Below the pieces are notes generated by a model. It did not search any database, was not told the DNA's origin, and worked only from the letters and a program-made list of their open reading frames with translations. Positions 62,607-64,000 of a DNA stretch of 64,000 bases are shown here, piece after piece. The translations under genes and the position numbers were made by a program. Where the stretch lies: the NCBI GenBank assembly GCA_002786385.1, contig PGCN01000003.1, positions 1 to 64,000 on the forward strand, read 5' to 3'. Numbering within the stretch: position 1 is the first letter of the stretch; each line of letters opens with the position of its first letter. The DNA is from Flavobacterium sp. FEMGT703F. Its GTDB lineage: Bacteria > Bacteroidota > Bacteroidia > Flavobacteriales > Flavobacteriaceae.

Positions 62607-63542
62607 ATGAACCAAGTGAACGTACAGGTTTCTATTATCATGGCCACTTACAATAGAGCGCACTTTATAGTGGAAACTTTGCAATCTATACAAAATCAAA
62701 CGTTTAGTGATTTTGAATGTTTGATTATTGATGATGGTGGTACCGATAATACTCAGGAAGTGATAGCGCCAATTTTGGCTCAGGACCATCGTTTTTCATA
62801 TCGTAAAAGAACGGAGCAATACCACAAGGGTTTGCCGGGTTGTCGTAACTTCGGGATTGATTTGGCAAAAGGGCAGTACCTCATTTTTTTTGACGACGAT
62901 GATATAGTACATCCGCAAAACTTAGAATGTTGTGTGGCAGAACTTAACCAGCCCGAGGTAGCTTTTTGTAGGTACCAACGCGCTGCTTTTGAGGGAGATT
63001 TTGATTATCAATTTGACTATTCTAAAACGTATACCAAATTCGCTGTTTACAGTAAGGATGTGGAAAAAATGCTGACTTATAAGCTTCCTTTCAATTCTTG
63101 CGCGGTCATGTGGCGCAAAAGTTGTTTTGAACAAAATCGCTTTGTTGAAACGCTCATGTTTGCCGAAGAATGGGAATTGTATTCCCGCATTTTAGCAAGC
63201 GGAGCGCAAGGCGTTTCCATCAATAAGACTTTATTTTTCGGGAGAAAGCACTATAATTCCAATACGGGCGAGTTTTCTCGTCGCAATGAAATGAGGATAG
63301 TTTCTAAAAAAGATGCTGTATTGTTGATAGTGGAGAATCTCAATAAGAAAAATATGTTAACGCCTACGCTCATGCGATTCTTTGTGCAAATGGCGTTGGG
63401 CTACAAAAAATATAACTTATTTTCCGAAATACTGTCTAAATTAGATTTATCGCTCGGGCAACAAATGTATTGGAGAATTTTATATACCTTTTTACCCTTT
63501 AGATTGTCACTAATTCGATTAAGAAAGAAACTTACCAGCTAA
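62607..63542 (+). CDS. GT2 glycosyltransferase
   Basis: A 311-aa GT-A enzyme with SIIMATYNRAHFIVETLQSI, LIIDDGGTDNT, FFDDDDIVHPQN and AEEWELYSRI. It resembles the preceding GT2 in motif order. Its stop overlaps the next start by 1 bp. Confidence 0.88.
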   Translation: MNQVNVQVSIIMATYNRAHFIVETLQSIQNQTFSDFECLIIDDGGTDNTQEVIAPILAQDHRFSYRKRTEQYHKGLPGCRNFGIDLAKGQYLIFFDDDDIVHPQNLECCVAELNQPEVAFCRYQRAAFEGDFDYQFDYSKTYTKFAVYSKDVEKMLTYKLPFNSCAVMWRKSCFEQNRFVETLMFAEEWELYSRILASGAQGVSINKTLFFGRKHYNSNTGEFSRRNEMRIVSKKDAVLLIVENLNKKNMLTPTLMRFFVQMALGYKKYNLFSEILSKLDLSLGQQMYWRILYTFLPFRLSLIRLRKKLTS

Positions 63543-64000
63543 TGCGAATTCTCATCATATCTGAATCAATTAATGTTGAAGACAGCAGTGCTTCTAAAGG
63601 AAGAGTGGCTTTAATAACCAATCTTCACAAGGCGGGATATGTCTTAAAAGTGCTTCATTATTCGCACAAAGACATCCAGCTTCCCGGCATTGATTGTACC
63701 TTAATCAAAGAGCATAAATGGACTTTTTTTTACTTTTTGTCTCGCCTTATTCGAGTTTTTCAGCGTTATACCAAGCAATACATCAATCATCGGCTTGAAA
63801 GCTGGTTCGGATTTTCGTTTACGCATACCAACGACACAAAATCTATTGCTAAAGCCATCCGCAACACTCAAGATTTTGCGCCTGATTTAATCCTGACGCT
63901 AAGCAAAGGCGGTAGTTTCAGGCCGCATCGTGCCATGTTGCAATTGCCGCAGTTACAATCGAAATGGATGGCTTACATTCACGATCCGTATCCTTTTCAC
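63542..64000 (+). CDS. GT4-like glycosyltransferase, 5' part (cut by window end)
   Basis: The first 153 residues of a reading frame that runs off the window. The start MRILIISESINVEDSSASKGRVALITNLHKAGY and the later FAPDLILTLSKGG and MAYIHDPYPFH look like the N-terminal domain of a GT-B glycosyltransferase. The ATG overlaps the previous stop by 1 bp. Confidence 0.7.
   Translation, partial: MRILIISESINVEDSSASKGRVALITNLHKAGYVLKVLHYSHKDIQLPGIDCTLIKEHKWTFFYFLSRLIRVFQRYTKQYINHRLESWFGFSFTHTNDTKSIAKAIRNTQDFAPDLILTLSKGGSFRPHRAMLQLPQLQSKWMAYIHDPYPFH

Overview
The window is AT-rich Bacteroidota DNA, most likely from Flavobacteriaceae and Flavobacterium-like. The clues are giant secreted proteins with type IX secretion (T9SS) type A C-terminal sorting domains, SprB-like Ig/PKD repeats, GEVED domains, promoter-like TTG-N19/20-TAnnTTTG sites, and a Wza/Wzc pair whose kinase has a Tyr-Gly tail. 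No rRNA, tRNA, CRISPR array, insertion sequence or replication origin was seen.

Region A (1-25.7 kb) holds three large exported surface proteins on the + strand. The first (1963 aa) is a mosaic of FN3, GEVED, CUB-like, IPT and Ig-like modules with a T9SS type A tail. The second (5264 aa) starts with a beta-helix-like region, continues with about eleven YQWQ-type Ig repeats and four copies of an inserted domain, then six MopE-like metal-binding repeats, and ends in a dockerin-like double calcium loop instead of a sorting domain. The third (886 aa) starts only 21 bp later; it has a possibly cohesin-like N-terminus and a T9SS tail. A 74-bp repeat that includes a transcription terminator lies at position 1 and again right after the third gene.

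Region B (26.0-42.6 kb) is a surface glycan cluster. It opens with a pseudaminic-acid-type nonulosonate pathway: PseB, PseC, an aldo/keto reductase, a PtmA-like SDR, a PseF/SpsF-like cytidylyltransferase, a double GNAT protein and PseI. PseG is not visible. Next come a Wzx-like flippase, a sialyltransferase-like protein, an EpsG/Wzy-like polymerase, two tandem NodB-like deacetylase paralogues, an O-acetyltransferase and three glycosyltransferases.

Region C (42.6-53.3 kb) is the most unusual part. A small type II fatty acid/polyketide-like module (two ACPs, two FabG-like reductases, one intact and one degenerate KAS III-like protein, an AMP-forming ligase and an MBL-fold hydrolase) surrounds a PglD-like acyltransferase. 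It is followed by PglC-, PglE- and PglF-like enzymes. The simplest reading is synthesis of UDP-2-acetamido-4-amino-2,4,6-trideoxyglucose whose 4-amino group receives a custom hydroxyacyl chain, and then transfer of this sugar to the lipid carrier.

Region D (53.4-64 kb) carries Wza- and Wzc-like export and chain-length proteins, a convergent CpsB/YwqE-like phosphatase, a Wzm/Wzt ABC exporter with a C-terminal substrate-binding extension, a pyruvyltransferase-like protein, three GT2 glycosyltransferases, and a GT4-like gene cut by the window end. The region therefore encodes both Wzx/Wzy-type and ABC-type export machinery.
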